Below are positions 48,958-57,144 of a stretch of 64,000 bases of DNA, in pieces. Within the stretch, counting starts at the first letter, position 1; each line of letters begins with the position of its first letter. The DNA is from CBDDFQ01 sp965227035 (GTDB lineage Bacteria; Pseudomonadota; Gammaproteobacteria; Burkholderiales; Burkholderiaceae_C), in contig OZ245724.1 in the NCBI GenBank assembly GCA_965227035.1, positions 186,001 to 250,000 on the forward strand. Reading direction: 5' to 3'. Both the position numbers and the translations under genes were made by a program. A model generated the notes under the pieces. That model searched no databases, was not told the origin of the DNA, and saw only the letters and a program-made list of their open reading frames with translations.

Positions 48958-49691
48958 GAGCGCTGCTGGGTGTGTGGACGATCGTCCGTGCCATCGGGCA
49001 CGGCATCGTCGGCATGTTGATCATCCTGTTCAGGTTTCCGGGGATGGATCAAGCTGCTCGCAACGCGCGGGTGGAGTTATGGGCACAGGATGCGCTGCGT
49101 GTTCTTGGCATCGAGCTGGAAGTGCGCGGCAATCGTCCCTCGGGGCCGGTGTTGATCGTGTCGAACCATGTCTCATGGCTCGATATCGTGGTCATGCATG
49201 CCACGCGCCACTGCCGTTTCATCGCCAAATCCGAAATCGAGAAATGGCCCTTGATCGGCACACTGTCGACTGCTGCCGGCACGCTTTATATCGAGCGCGC
49301 GTCTCGGCGGGATGCCAGCCGAATGGTCGAAACGATGGCGCAGAGTTTGCGCAATGGCGATGTGCTGGCAGTGTTTCCCGAAGGCACCACCAGCGATGGC
49401 AGCGGGCTTTTGCCGTTTCACTCGAACCTGCTGCAGTCGGCAATCAAAGCGCCTGCTCCCGTGGTTCCGTTCGCCCTGCGATTCGTCGATGCAGCGAGCG
49501 GCGAATTCTCTCTCGCTCCGGCTTATGTCGGCGATCTTTCACTGGCCGTATCCATCTGGAGAACCGTCACCGCACCGCCGCTCAAGGCGATCGTGTCGAT
49601 CGGCGATCCCATTCCTGTCGAAGGCGAAGACCGCAGATCGATCACTGCGAAGGTGGAAGCAGAAGTCGCGCGGATGCTTTCCGCGATTTAA
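48954..49691 (+). CDS. plsC: 1-acyl-sn-glycerol-3-phosphate acyltransferase
   Basis: A 245-aa membrane acyltransferase making phosphatidic acid. HX4D motif NHVSWLD (H72, D77), FPEGTTSDGSGLLPF as the glycerol-phosphate site, and an N-terminal hydrophobic segment (about 5-27). It overlaps pyrX by 4 nt and ends the operon; it converges on the transporter ATPase gene 11 nt away. Confidence 0.92.
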   Translation: MRALLGVWTIVRAIGHGIVGMLIILFRFPGMDQAARNARVELWAQDALRVLGIELEVRGNRPSGPVLIVSNHVSWLDIVVMHATRHCRFIAKSEIEKWPLIGTLSTAAGTLYIERASRRDASRMVETMAQSLRNGDVLAVFPEGTTSDGSGLLPFHSNLLQSAIKAPAPVVPFALRFVDAASGEFSLAPAYVGDLSLAVSIWRTVTAPPLKAIVSIGDPIPVEGEDRRSITAKVEAEVARMLSAI

Positions 49692-49702
49692 AAGCCGATT
49701 GC

Positions 49703-50770
49703 TCAGACTCGGGGGAACAGCACCAGGTGATCGACGTCGGGCTTGATGCCGATGCGTTCGCCAATCGCGTGGTCGTGATGGCTCGGAACGAGAGCCAGTA
49801 CCGTCTCGCCGCTATCGAGCTTCAGTGTGTAGAGAAACTCGGATCCGCGAAACGATTTGCGCACGATCTCGGCGGTGGTGCTCGCGTTGTCGTCGTGCAC
49901 GATGTCGTCGGCGCGAAGAAGAACGTCGAACTCGGTCGAGCTGTTCTTGCCGGGCACTTCGTAATGGGTGGTCGCATCCGACAGATCGCCGAGGGATGTA
50001 GATGCGACCAGTCGATCGCCATTGCGCGACACCGTCGCTGGCGCGAACACACCGTGCCCGATGAAATCGGCGACGAATCGAGTGGCGGGACGGTGATACA
50101 GGTCGTACGCACCAGCCCATTGATCGAGCTTGCCGTGGTTCATTACGCCCACCACGTCGCCGATCGCAAACGCTTCTAGCTGATCGTGCGTGACGAATAG
50201 CGCAGTCGCCTTGGCTGCTTTCAGAATGCCGCGAACTTCATGCGCAAGTCGCTCGCGCAAATCCACATCCAGATTCGAGAAGGGCTCGTCCAGCAGCATG
50301 AGTCGCGGGTTCGGAGCGAGCGCGCGTGCAAGGGCAACCCGTTGCTGCTGGCCTCCCGACAACTCGTGCGGATAGCGTTTCTCGCTGCCGGACAAGCCGA
50401 CAAGATCGAGCACCTCGGCCACGCGACGCGACCTTTCTGCCCGCGGCAGAGACTGAATTCCGAACGCGATGTTGCGTTGCACATCGAGATGCGGGAACAG
50501 CGCGTAATCCTGGAACACCATGCCGATCCTGCGATCTTCCGGAGCGACCTGTCGGGTCGTAGAGCTAACGACTTCGCCAGACAACGCGATGGTTCCGCCT
50601 GCGACCGGTTCGAGCCCGGCGACCGCACGGAGCAGGGTGGTCTTGCCGCATCCGGATGGGCCGATCAGAACGCCGATCTCGCCCGGCATGAGGCCGAAAG
50701 AAACTTCTTCGACGGCGGCGCGTGAAGCACCGGCATAACGGATCGACAGTTGCGAGACTTCCAGGAACAT
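49703..50770 (-). CDS. fbpC: Iron(III) ABC transporter, ATP-binding protein
   Basis: A 355-aa ABC ATPase of the FbpC/AfuC type. Walker A GPSGCGKTT (K43), Q-loop FQDYALFPH, signature LSGGQQQRVALARAL, Walker B LMLLDEPFSNLD, and a C-terminal TOBE-like region (about 240-355). It powers uptake of ferric ions with the divergent permease gene. No periplasmic binding protein (FbpA) gene is adjacent. Confidence 0.85.
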   Translation of the reverse strand: MFLEVSQLSIRYAGASRAAVEEVSFGLMPGEIGVLIGPSGCGKTTLLRAVAGLEPVAGGTIALSGEVVSSTTRQVAPEDRRIGMVFQDYALFPHLDVQRNIAFGIQSLPRAERSRRVAEVLDLVGLSGSEKRYPHELSGGQQQRVALARALAPNPRLMLLDEPFSNLDVDLRERLAHEVRGILKAAKATALFVTHDQLEAFAIGDVVGVMNHGKLDQWAGAYDLYHRPATRFVADFIGHGVFAPATVSRNGDRLVASTSLGDLSDATTHYEVPGKNSSTEFDVLLRADDIVHDDNASTTAEIVRKSFRGSEFLYTLKLDSGETVLALVPSHHDHAIGERIGIKPDVDHLVLFPRV

Positions 50771-50793
50771 GCGGTCGATTCTAGATGCTCAGA

Positions 50794-50808
50794 TGCGTAC
50801 AATTCTCA
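50794..50808. promoter_or_regulatory. Possible Fur-like operator between fbpC and fbpB
   Basis: TGCGTAC-A-ATTCTCA (50794-50808) has one good half-site for the Fur 7-1-7 consensus (ATTCTCA against ATTATCA, 6 of 7) and one poor half-site (3 of 7). It lies in the 57-nt gap between the two divergent iron-transport genes, which supports iron control, but the match is weak. Confidence 0.3.
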
Positions 50809-50827
50809 TTTGTCCACGGAATCGCGC

Positions 50828-52507
50828 ATGCCGCCCAACCGGCCGTCGAATCGGCTTCATCAAGTATTTCTGTTGATCGTCGCGCTGATTCTGATCACGC
50901 CCATTGCCGCCGTGATGGGGTCGTGGTTTCAGTGGAGCGACGAGACCGCGCAGATTCTTCGCGAGATGAGCAACACTGTTTTGCCGCGATACATCCAGAC
51001 GACTGTCTGGCTCGCGGTAGTCGTGGGTCTGGGCACCGCGATCGTCGGCGCCTCGACCGCAGCAGTCGTCACGCTCTTCGATTTCCAGGGCCGCCGGTCG
51101 CTCGAATGGATTCTTCTTTTGCCACTGGCCATGCCGGCATACGTCGTCGCCTACGCATATACCGACTTCCTGCAGTTCTCCGGTCCGATGCAGACCTGGA
51201 TTCGCCACACCTTCGGACTTCAGGGACGGGTGCTGCCCGAGATTCGCAATGCGTCCGGCGCGGCGTGGGTGTTCATCTTCTCGCTTTACCCGTACGTGTA
51301 TCTGCTCACGCGCACAGCGCTCGGTGAACGCGCGTCGCATTTGATGGAGGCGGCCCGCATGCTCGGTGCGCCGCTCGGCCGGCGTGTCTGGCAGATAGCG
51401 ATTCCCCTTGCGCGTCCGGCGATCATGGCCGGCGTCGCGCTCGCCATGATGGAGACGCTGGCCGACTTCGGCGTCAGCAGCTACTTCGGCATTCAGACGT
51501 TTACCACCGGCATCTACAAGGCCTGGCTGTCGATGGATAACCGGATCGCGGCCGCCCAACTCGCGACGCTTTTGCTGATCGTGGTGGTCTTCGTGCTCAA
51601 GCTCGAAACGAGCGCGCAACGGAAGATGCGATTCGCCTCCGGACGCGGCGCACGCGCTGGATCGAACGAGGCTCGCCCGATCCAGCTTCGTGGCATCAGG
51701 GCGTCGATGGCCTGGATCTTTTGTCTTCTTCCGGTGCTGATGGGCTTCGTGTTCCCGGTCCTGTTTATGCTGAGGCCACTGAGCGCCGACTGGTCTGTGC
51801 TGCCATGGGATCGATTCGTTCAGTGGGCGTCGAACAGCGTGCGACTCGGTGCGATCACGGCGGTCATCGCGGTCGGTGTCGCGGCGATGCTTGCTTTCAG
51901 CATGCGGCGATGGCCCGACCGATTGACGCGCGGCGTCGTGCAACTGGCAGGACTCGGCTACGCGATTCCAGGTGCGGTTATCGTCGTGGGGCTGCTGCTT
52001 CCGATCGGATGGCTTCAGCAAGCCGCCCCTGCCTTGAACGCGGGCTACTTCATTACCGCAACCATTGCGGGTTTGGTTTGGGCCTACCTGGTGCGGTTTT
52101 CGTCGGTCGCATTGCAGTCGGTGCAAAGCGGCTATTCACGAATCCCGACCAGCTTCGACGATTCGGCGCGCATGCTGGGCACAGGCCCGATGGCGCTGAT
52201 GACGCGTGTGCATTGGCCTCTGCTCGCACGATCGTTGTCTGCTGCGGGCCTGCTCGTATTCGTCGATGTGATGAAGGAGTTGCCGGCAACGATGGTGCTC
52301 AGACCGTTCAACAGCGACACGCTGGCCGTTACTGCCTATCAACTCGCACGCGATGAACGATTGGGGGAGGCGGCACTGCCGTCGCTGGCGCTTGTGCTGG
52401 TCGGACTGATTCCGGTGATCTGGCTGAGCCGAACGCTTCGCGCCGATGGCGCCAAGCCATCGAGCGCAAAGCGCGCGGTCGACACTCCGCTTAAGACGAC
52501 GCTTTAA
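50828..52507 (+). CDS. fbpB: Iron(III) ABC transporter, two-domain permease
   Basis: A 559-aa inner-membrane permease with two homologous halves and about twelve membrane segments. Each half has an EAA-type loop contacting the ATPase: HLMEAARMLGAPLGRRVWQIAIP and TSFDDSARMLGTGPMALMTRVHWP. This double-length layout is typical of ferric (FbpB/SfuB) permeases. ATG 50828 (MPPNRPSNR) is preferred to an upstream in-frame start. Its stop codon overlaps that of the convergent catalase gene. Confidence 0.87.
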   Translation: MPPNRPSNRLHQVFLLIVALILITPIAAVMGSWFQWSDETAQILREMSNTVLPRYIQTTVWLAVVVGLGTAIVGASTAAVVTLFDFQGRRSLEWILLLPLAMPAYVVAYAYTDFLQFSGPMQTWIRHTFGLQGRVLPEIRNASGAAWVFIFSLYPYVYLLTRTALGERASHLMEAARMLGAPLGRRVWQIAIPLARPAIMAGVALAMMETLADFGVSSYFGIQTFTTGIYKAWLSMDNRIAAAQLATLLLIVVVFVLKLETSAQRKMRFASGRGARAGSNEARPIQLRGIRASMAWIFCLLPVLMGFVFPVLFMLRPLSADWSVLPWDRFVQWASNSVRLGAITAVIAVGVAAMLAFSMRRWPDRLTRGVVQLAGLGYAIPGAVIVVGLLLPIGWLQQAAPALNAGYFITATIAGLVWAYLVRFSSVALQSVQSGYSRIPTSFDDSARMLGTGPMALMTRVHWPLLARSLSAAGLLVFVDVMKELPATMVLRPFNSDTLAVTAYQLARDERLGEAALPSLALVLVGLIPVIWLSRTLRADGAKPSSAKRAVDTPLKTTL

Positions 52508-54672
52508 GCCGGAACCGCGATCGTGTGGGGGCGTTCCCAATGACGATGCGCATCGATCGCCTTGACGAACGATTCGGCCGTCGCAGCGTTCGTTCCCGAT
52601 GTGCCGTCGCCGACGATCACCCCCGGGTGATCGCGAAGATCTTCCGCGTCCGGACTCTCGCCGATCCCCAGGGAAATCAGCATCGATGCACCGGCGCCCA
52701 GCGCGCAGATCGGCTTGAAGTGTTTGTAGGCTTCGAGGACGTAGTGGATCGCTTCGCCGCTGCGGCTCATCTCTTCCGATGCAGCTTGTCCACCAGCCAC
52801 CAGAATCGCGTCGAACATGATCGAAGGCATGTTGGTGAAGGTGTGGTCCACGGCGAGTTGTTTGCCCGATGCAGTAGCCACTGTCCCGAGTTTCGGGCCG
52901 ATGATCTTGCACATCGCGCCGGCGTCGGTCAGGGCTTGCTGGATCGTCTTCAGCGAGCCCAAGTCGACGCCGTCCGCGACCATCACGGCAATCTTGCGAG
53001 TGGCGATATCCGGCTTGTGCGAACGCATCATGCTGAGCGACGGCGATTCGGTTATCGGCATCGTGATCTGGTAATCACGGAAGCCCGATCGACCTGCTGC
53101 CGCCTTCGCGTCGGGCGCTTCGATGCCGAGTGGTTCCGCAATACGGCGTGCCAGCTTGGCGTCGACGTGCGCCAGGTTGTCGACGACACGCTGGCGAATC
53201 GCGGGAATTTCCACCTTCGACAACTCGAATCGGAACGCAGCGACGATGTGCTCTTTTTCTGCGGGGCTTTGGCTCTCGTAGAAAAGACGCGCTTGCGTGA
53301 AGTGGTCGTCGAACGAAGGGCTACGACGACGAATCTTCGGCGATTCCATTTCTTCCGGGTAGCTCTGGAAGCCTTGAGTTGCGCCATCGACCCGGTACTC
53401 GGCACCGGTGGCCAGCGAGTTGGGCTCGTAAGCCACACGCCCTTTGGCAATCTGCTGACGATGCATGCCGTCGCGCTGGAAATTGTGGAACGGGCAGACC
53501 GCTTTGTTGATTGGCAGCTCGTGGAAATTCGCGCCACCCAGACGCGAGATCTGCGTGTCGGTGTACGAGAAGAGTCGGCCCTGCAACAACGGGTCGTTGC
53601 TGAAGTCGATTCCGGGAACCAGATGCCCGGGGTGAAACGCCACCTGCTCGGTTTCGGCGAAGTAGTTGTCGGGGTTGCGGTTCAGAACCATCTTGCCGAC
53701 TATCTGCACCGGCACCATTTCTTCGGGAATCAACTTTGTCGGATCGAGGATGTCGAAACCGAGCGCCTTCTCTTTGCCTTCCTCGATGATCTGCAGTCCC
53801 AATTCCCATTCGGGGAAATCGCCGCTCTCGATCGAATCCCACAAATCGCGCCTGTGGAAATCCGGATCCTTGCCGGCGATTTTTTGCGCTTCGTCCCAGA
53901 CCAGGCTGTGAATACCGAGCTTCGGTTTCCAGTGGAATTTCACGAAATGCGATACGCCCTTCGAGTTGATCAATCGGAAGGTGTGAACGCCGAAGCCTTC
54001 CATCATGCGAAGGCTTCGTGGAATCGCGCGATCGGACATGGCCCACATCAACATGTGCGTAGTCTCGGGCATGAGCGACGCGAAATCCCAGAACGTGTCG
54101 TGGGCGCTCGCGGCTTGCGGAATCTCGTTGTGCGGCTCGGGTTTCACCGCGTGAATCAGGTCCGGAAACTTGATCGCGTCCTGAATGAAGAAGACCGGGA
54201 TGTTGTTGCCTACCAGGTCGTAGTTGCCTTCGTTCGTATAGAACTTCACTGCGAACCCGCGAACGTCGCGCACCGTGTCTGCAGATCCCTTCGATCCAGC
54301 GACCGTCGAGAACCTCACGAACACAGGCGTCTGCACATCGGGGTTCTGGAGGAAGTCTGCGGTGGTGTATTCCTGCAGCGATTTATAAACCTGGAAATAT
54401 CCGTGGGCCGCGCTGCCCCGCGCGTGCACAGCTCGCTCGGGAATGCGTTCGTGATCGAAGTGGGTGATTTTTTCGCGGAGGATGAAGTCCTCCAGCAGCG
54501 TCGGGCCGCGGACACCGGCTTTCAGCGAGTTATGGTTGTCGGAAACGCGCAGACCTTGATTGGTCGAGATTTCCGGTGCGACTTCGAAAGTGCTTTCAAG
54601 AAGCTGTTTCTGCTTATCCGATGACTTTGCCGCCGCTCGTTTGCTGGCCGGCGTGTTTTTATTAGTGGTCAT
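52504..54672 (-). CDS. katE: Large-subunit catalase (HPII type)
   Basis: A 722-aa clade 2 catalase that dismutates hydrogen peroxide. Distal haem His H83 in RAVHARGSAAHGYF, FVRFSTVAGSKGSADTVRD, and the axial Tyr in RLFSYTDTQISRLG. The C-terminal 150 residues (from about 565, RKIAVMVADGVDLGSL) are the DJ-1/GATase-like domain seen in HPII. The N-terminal Lys/Ala-rich stretch (about 1-25) is probably disordered. A 164-nt gap separates its start from the outer-membrane gene; a hairpin lies there. Confidence 0.95.
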   Translation of the reverse strand: MTTNKNTPASKRAAAKSSDKQKQLLESTFEVAPEISTNQGLRVSDNHNSLKAGVRGPTLLEDFILREKITHFDHERIPERAVHARGSAAHGYFQVYKSLQEYTTADFLQNPDVQTPVFVRFSTVAGSKGSADTVRDVRGFAVKFYTNEGNYDLVGNNIPVFFIQDAIKFPDLIHAVKPEPHNEIPQAASAHDTFWDFASLMPETTHMLMWAMSDRAIPRSLRMMEGFGVHTFRLINSKGVSHFVKFHWKPKLGIHSLVWDEAQKIAGKDPDFHRRDLWDSIESGDFPEWELGLQIIEEGKEKALGFDILDPTKLIPEEMVPVQIVGKMVLNRNPDNYFAETEQVAFHPGHLVPGIDFSNDPLLQGRLFSYTDTQISRLGGANFHELPINKAVCPFHNFQRDGMHRQQIAKGRVAYEPNSLATGAEYRVDGATQGFQSYPEEMESPKIRRRSPSFDDHFTQARLFYESQSPAEKEHIVAAFRFELSKVEIPAIRQRVVDNLAHVDAKLARRIAEPLGIEAPDAKAAAGRSGFRDYQITMPITESPSLSMMRSHKPDIATRKIAVMVADGVDLGSLKTIQQALTDAGAMCKIIGPKLGTVATASGKQLAVDHTFTNMPSIMFDAILVAGGQAASEEMSRSGEAIHYVLEAYKHFKPICALGAGASMLISLGIGESPDAEDLRDHPGVIVGDGTSGTNAATAESFVKAIDAHRHWERPHTIAVPA

Positions 54673-54799
54673 TCTTGTTCCTAGATAGAGTGACCAAGAG
54701 GTTAGGTGCGAACCTCATCCCTATCCGTAGCTCCCCTGCACCGCATGCCGTCAGGCTCGACGGATGGGTTTTGTAGGAGCGCGCCGACAGTGCGACGCG

Positions 54800-54828
54800 A
54801 AGGTTGCTCCATTGCGGAGCAACCTTTT
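54800..54828 (+). terminator. Strong hairpin with plus-strand U-tract between katE and the porin-like gene
   Basis: Perfect 11-bp stem AAGGTTGCTCC (54800-54810) / GGAGCAACCTT (54816-54826) with a 5-nt loop and TTTTT (54824-54828) on the plus strand. The nearest upstream gene in that direction is none: both flanking genes are on the minus strand. On the minus strand the stem is preceded by an A-run and followed by CGCG, so as a terminator for the outer-membrane gene it would be atypical, though bidirectional function is possible. Confidence 0.55.
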
Positions 54829-54836
54829 TCAACCGC

Positions 54837-55442
54837 TTAGAACTTGTATTTCAGACCAATGCTGGTCATGTCGACGTTCTCGCTGGTGTTGCCAGCGAAG
54901 TCGAACTTGTTGCGCGACCAGTCGAGCGACACGGCCCATTGCTGGTTGATGTCGTACTGAGCGCCAATGCCGTACGAGAGATTGAATCCCGATTCTTTGC
55001 CCGCTGTTACGCCTGAGAGAGGGCTCGACGTTGTTTTTGTACGACCGTAAGTCGTACCGATTTTGCCCAACAGCGAGAAGCGATCGGCGATTGGAGCGCG
55101 TCCGACCAGGCTCAGGTTGATACCCTGCGCCTTGGTTTCGCCGCCAGCGCGATCTTGAGTGCCCATGTTCAGGTAGCCGATTTCAGCGCCCAGATATTGG
55201 CTGAACATGCTGCCGGTATACACGTGCAGTCCAACGCTCGGGTCGTCGGTGGTGAAGCCAGCCGGGTCGTCCGTCTTGTAGTTGGGCTTGCCCACGTTCA
55301 GGCCGATGTAGCCGCCCTGCGAGTACGGAGGCCAGTAGCCGTTGTTACCCATGGGTGAGCTTTGAGCCGATGCAGTCGTTGCTGCGCCCAGTGTTGCGAT
55401 GCTCGCAATCGCCAGAATGATTGCGCCTTTTGTTGTCGCCAT
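54837..55442 (-). CDS. Small outer-membrane beta-barrel protein (OmpA/OmpW-like fold)
   Basis: A 201-aa exported protein. The signal peptide is residues 1-26 (cleavage after TTASA). The mature part is a series of amphipathic strands rich in Gly, Tyr and Thr (GGYIGLNVGKPNYK, GAEIGYLNMG, LSYGIGAQYDIN) and ends in aromatic Phe (IGLKYKF), the usual barrel-assembly signal. About eight strands are likely. The substrate or role is unknown; adhesion or small-molecule passage are both possible. Ribosome binding site AGGAG lies 8 nt upstream. Confidence 0.82.
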   Translation of the reverse strand: MATTKGAIILAIASIATLGAATTASAQSSPMGNNGYWPPYSQGGYIGLNVGKPNYKTDDPAGFTTDDPSVGLHVYTGSMFSQYLGAEIGYLNMGTQDRAGGETKAQGINLSLVGRAPIADRFSLLGKIGTTYGRTKTTSSPLSGVTAGKESGFNLSYGIGAQYDINQQWAVSLDWSRNKFDFAGNTSENVDMTSIGLKYKF

Positions 55443-55521
55443 GAATTACTCCTTGGATGTGGGACAGATAAGTGGTTGTTTTCAGGAACCAGCTTTCACT
55501 CTGACCGCTACGAAAAATCCC

Positions 55522-55558
55522 GTTGTAACGGTAGGAAACGCCTGAATTCCGGTTGTAA
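55522..55558. promoter_or_regulatory. Two GTTGTAA repeats upstream of the porin-like gene
   Basis: GTTGTAA occurs at 55522-55528 and again at 55552-55558, exactly 30 nt apart (about three helical turns). The first copy sits in a small palindrome CCGTTGTAACGG (55520-55531). They lie 80-115 nt upstream of the outer-membrane gene start, a normal place for activator or repressor sites. Confidence 0.3.
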
Positions 55559-55747
55559 AAAATTGGCGATTCTTTGTTCGGTACGCGGGTCGATCGATTC
55601 ATTCATCCAAATCGATGTTTCGTTCTTAGATGACGCGGTTGGTCGCATTTCTCTGCTCGAACGAAAGCCATCGTGCACATTTCACCTGCACGTTCGCTTC
55701 ATTGAGGACTTGTGGAGAAGGGCGCCGGCGATGAGCCGGTGTTGAGA

Positions 55748-55790
55748 GGGCACCCGAAGAAATCAGGTTTTTCGGGTGCCCGTTTTTTTT
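55748..55790 (+). terminator. Strong plus-strand intrinsic terminator, possible sRNA 3' end
   Basis: Stem GGGCACCCGAA (55748-55758) / TTCGGGTGCCC (55771-55781), 11 perfect pairs, then G and eight T (55783-55790). A second hairpin, CGCCGGC / GCCGGTG with loop GATGA (55723-55741), stands just before it. There is no plus-strand gene upstream for over 2 kb. The U-tract points to plus-strand transcription, for example a small RNA starting between 55450 and 55700. It might also act in reverse for metK, where only TCTC follows the stem. Confidence 0.7.
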
Positions 55791-55818
55791 GCGGCGAAGA
55801 GTTACGCCGCGGACGAAA

Positions 55819-55852
55819 TCGATCTCGGAATCGATCTCGAAAGTCGATCTCG
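55819..55852. repeat. Three short direct repeats TCGATCTCG after metK
   Basis: TCGATCTCG is found at 55819-55827, 55831-55839 and 55844-55852, with 12- and 13-nt periodicity, directly after the metK stop. No function is known; it could be a slippage product or a protein-binding array. Confidence 0.6.
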
Positions 55853-55858
55853 AATCTC

Positions 55859-57040
55859 TTATTTCAGGCCGGCAGCGGCGCGCAGTACTTGAGCCTTGTC
55901 GGTGCGTTCCCAGCTGAAATCGGGCTCTTCGCGACCGAAGTGTCCGTAGGCAGCTGTCTTTTCATAGATCGGACGCAGCAGATCGAGCATCTGGATGATG
56001 CCCTTCGGACGCAGATCGAAATGCTCGGTGACGAGCGCTGCAATCTTGTCGTCGGAGATCACGCCGGTGCCTTCGGTGTACACGGTCACATTCATCGGAC
56101 GCGCCACGCCAATCGCGTAGGCCACTTGAATCTGGCATTGCTTGGCCAGGCCAGCTGCCACGATGTTTTTCGCGACATAACGCGCTGCGTACGCTGCCGA
56201 ACGGTCGACCTTCGTTGGATCCTTGCCGGAGAAAGCGCCGCCGCCATGGGGGCATGCTCCGCCGTAGGTGTCGACGATGATCTTGCGGCCAGTCAATCCG
56301 CAATCGCCTTGCGGGCCGCCGATGACGAATCGGCCTGTCGGGTTCACCAGATATTTGGTGTCCTTGAGCCATTCTTTGGGCAACACGGGCTTGATGATTT
56401 CTTCGATGACCGCTTCGACGAACGAAGCCTTCATCTTGGAGCCGTCACTTTGCTCGGGGCTGTGCTGCGTGGACAGAACCACAGTGTCGATGCTGTGCGG
56501 CTTGCCATCTACATAGCGCATGGTGACCTGGCTCTTCGCGTCGGGACGCAGGAACGGCAGGCGACCGTCTTTACGGAGTTGAGCCTGACGCTCGACCAGA
56601 CGGTGTGCGTAGTAAATGGGGGCGGGCATCAGCTCGGGCGTTTCGTCGCATGCGTAGCCGAACATGAGACCCTGATCGCCAGCGCCGGTGTTCAGATGAT
56701 CGTCGCTTGCCTGATCGACACCTTGCGCAATGTCGTTCGATTGCTTGTCGTACGCCACGAGAACTGCGCAGCCCTTGTAGTCGATCCCGTATTCGGTGTT
56801 GTCGTAGCCGATGCGCTTGATCGTGTCGCGCGCGACCTGGATGTAATCGACATGTGCGTTGGTGGTGATTTCACCTGCAAGCACCACGAGACCGGTGTTG
56901 GTCAGCGTTTCTGCTGCAACGCGGGAGCGGGGGTCCTGCTTGAAGATCGCGTCGAGGATCGCATCGGAAATTTGATCCGCCACCTTGTCGGGATGGCCTT
57001 CCGAAACGGATTCGGAGGTAAAGAGAAAATCGTTCGCCAT
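55859..57040 (-). CDS. metK: S-adenosylmethionine synthetase
   Basis: A 393-aa enzyme forming SAM from methionine and ATP. FTSESVSEGHPDKVADQISD, GAGDQGLMFGYA, GGPQGDCGLTGRKIIVDTYGG and GGGAFSGKDPTKVDRSAAYA are all present. ATG 57040 has GGAG at 57051-57054. A hairpin abuts this ribosome binding site, and a structured leader plus a 34-bp dyad lie further upstream (separate entries), so regulation by methionine or SAM status is plausible. Confidence 0.97.
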   Translation of the reverse strand: MANDFLFTSESVSEGHPDKVADQISDAILDAIFKQDPRSRVAAETLTNTGLVVLAGEITTNAHVDYIQVARDTIKRIGYDNTEYGIDYKGCAVLVAYDKQSNDIAQGVDQASDDHLNTGAGDQGLMFGYACDETPELMPAPIYYAHRLVERQAQLRKDGRLPFLRPDAKSQVTMRYVDGKPHSIDTVVLSTQHSPEQSDGSKMKASFVEAVIEEIIKPVLPKEWLKDTKYLVNPTGRFVIGGPQGDCGLTGRKIIVDTYGGACPHGGGAFSGKDPTKVDRSAAYAARYVAKNIVAAGLAKQCQIQVAYAIGVARPMNVTVYTEGTGVISDDKIAALVTEHFDLRPKGIIQMLDLLRPIYEKTAAYGHFGREEPDFSWERTDKAQVLRAAAGLK

Positions 57041-57053
57041 TTAGAAAAAACTC

Positions 57054-57140
57054 CTGTTGTAGTTGAACAGCCTTCTTGCGCTGCCTAACTCTACGGAGCC
57101 TCGGCGAACGCTTTAGCAGATTTCTTTCTCGTTTCCGAGG
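57054..57140 (-). promoter_or_regulatory. Structured metK leader RNA, candidate cis-regulator
   Basis: On the minus-strand transcript, CCTCGG (57140-57135) can pair with CCGAGG (57104-57099), with AACG/CGTT inside, making a long arm with a purine-rich loop; alternatively CTCG-GAAA-CGAG forms a tetraloop hairpin. Nearer the gene, CTGTT (57070-57066) pairs with AACAG (57058-57054), ending exactly at the Shine-Dalgarno. I cannot match this to a known SAM riboswitch class. Confidence 0.35.
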
Positions 57141-57144
57141 AAGG

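Larger units (their letters stand above)
55443..55858. other. 416-nt noncoding region between porin-like gene and metK
   Basis: No convincing gene is present on either strand. From left to right it holds the promoter region of the outer-membrane gene with two GTTGTAA repeats, about 190 nt of unassigned sequence, a two-hairpin segment ending in a strong plus-strand terminator (55748-55790), and three copies of TCGATCTCG next to the metK stop. The combination suggests an untranslated plus-strand RNA. Confidence 0.5.

Noticed and set aside
55819..55852. CRISPR array
   Set aside because: Repeats are 9 nt with 3-4 nt spacers, far too short; no cas genes are present.
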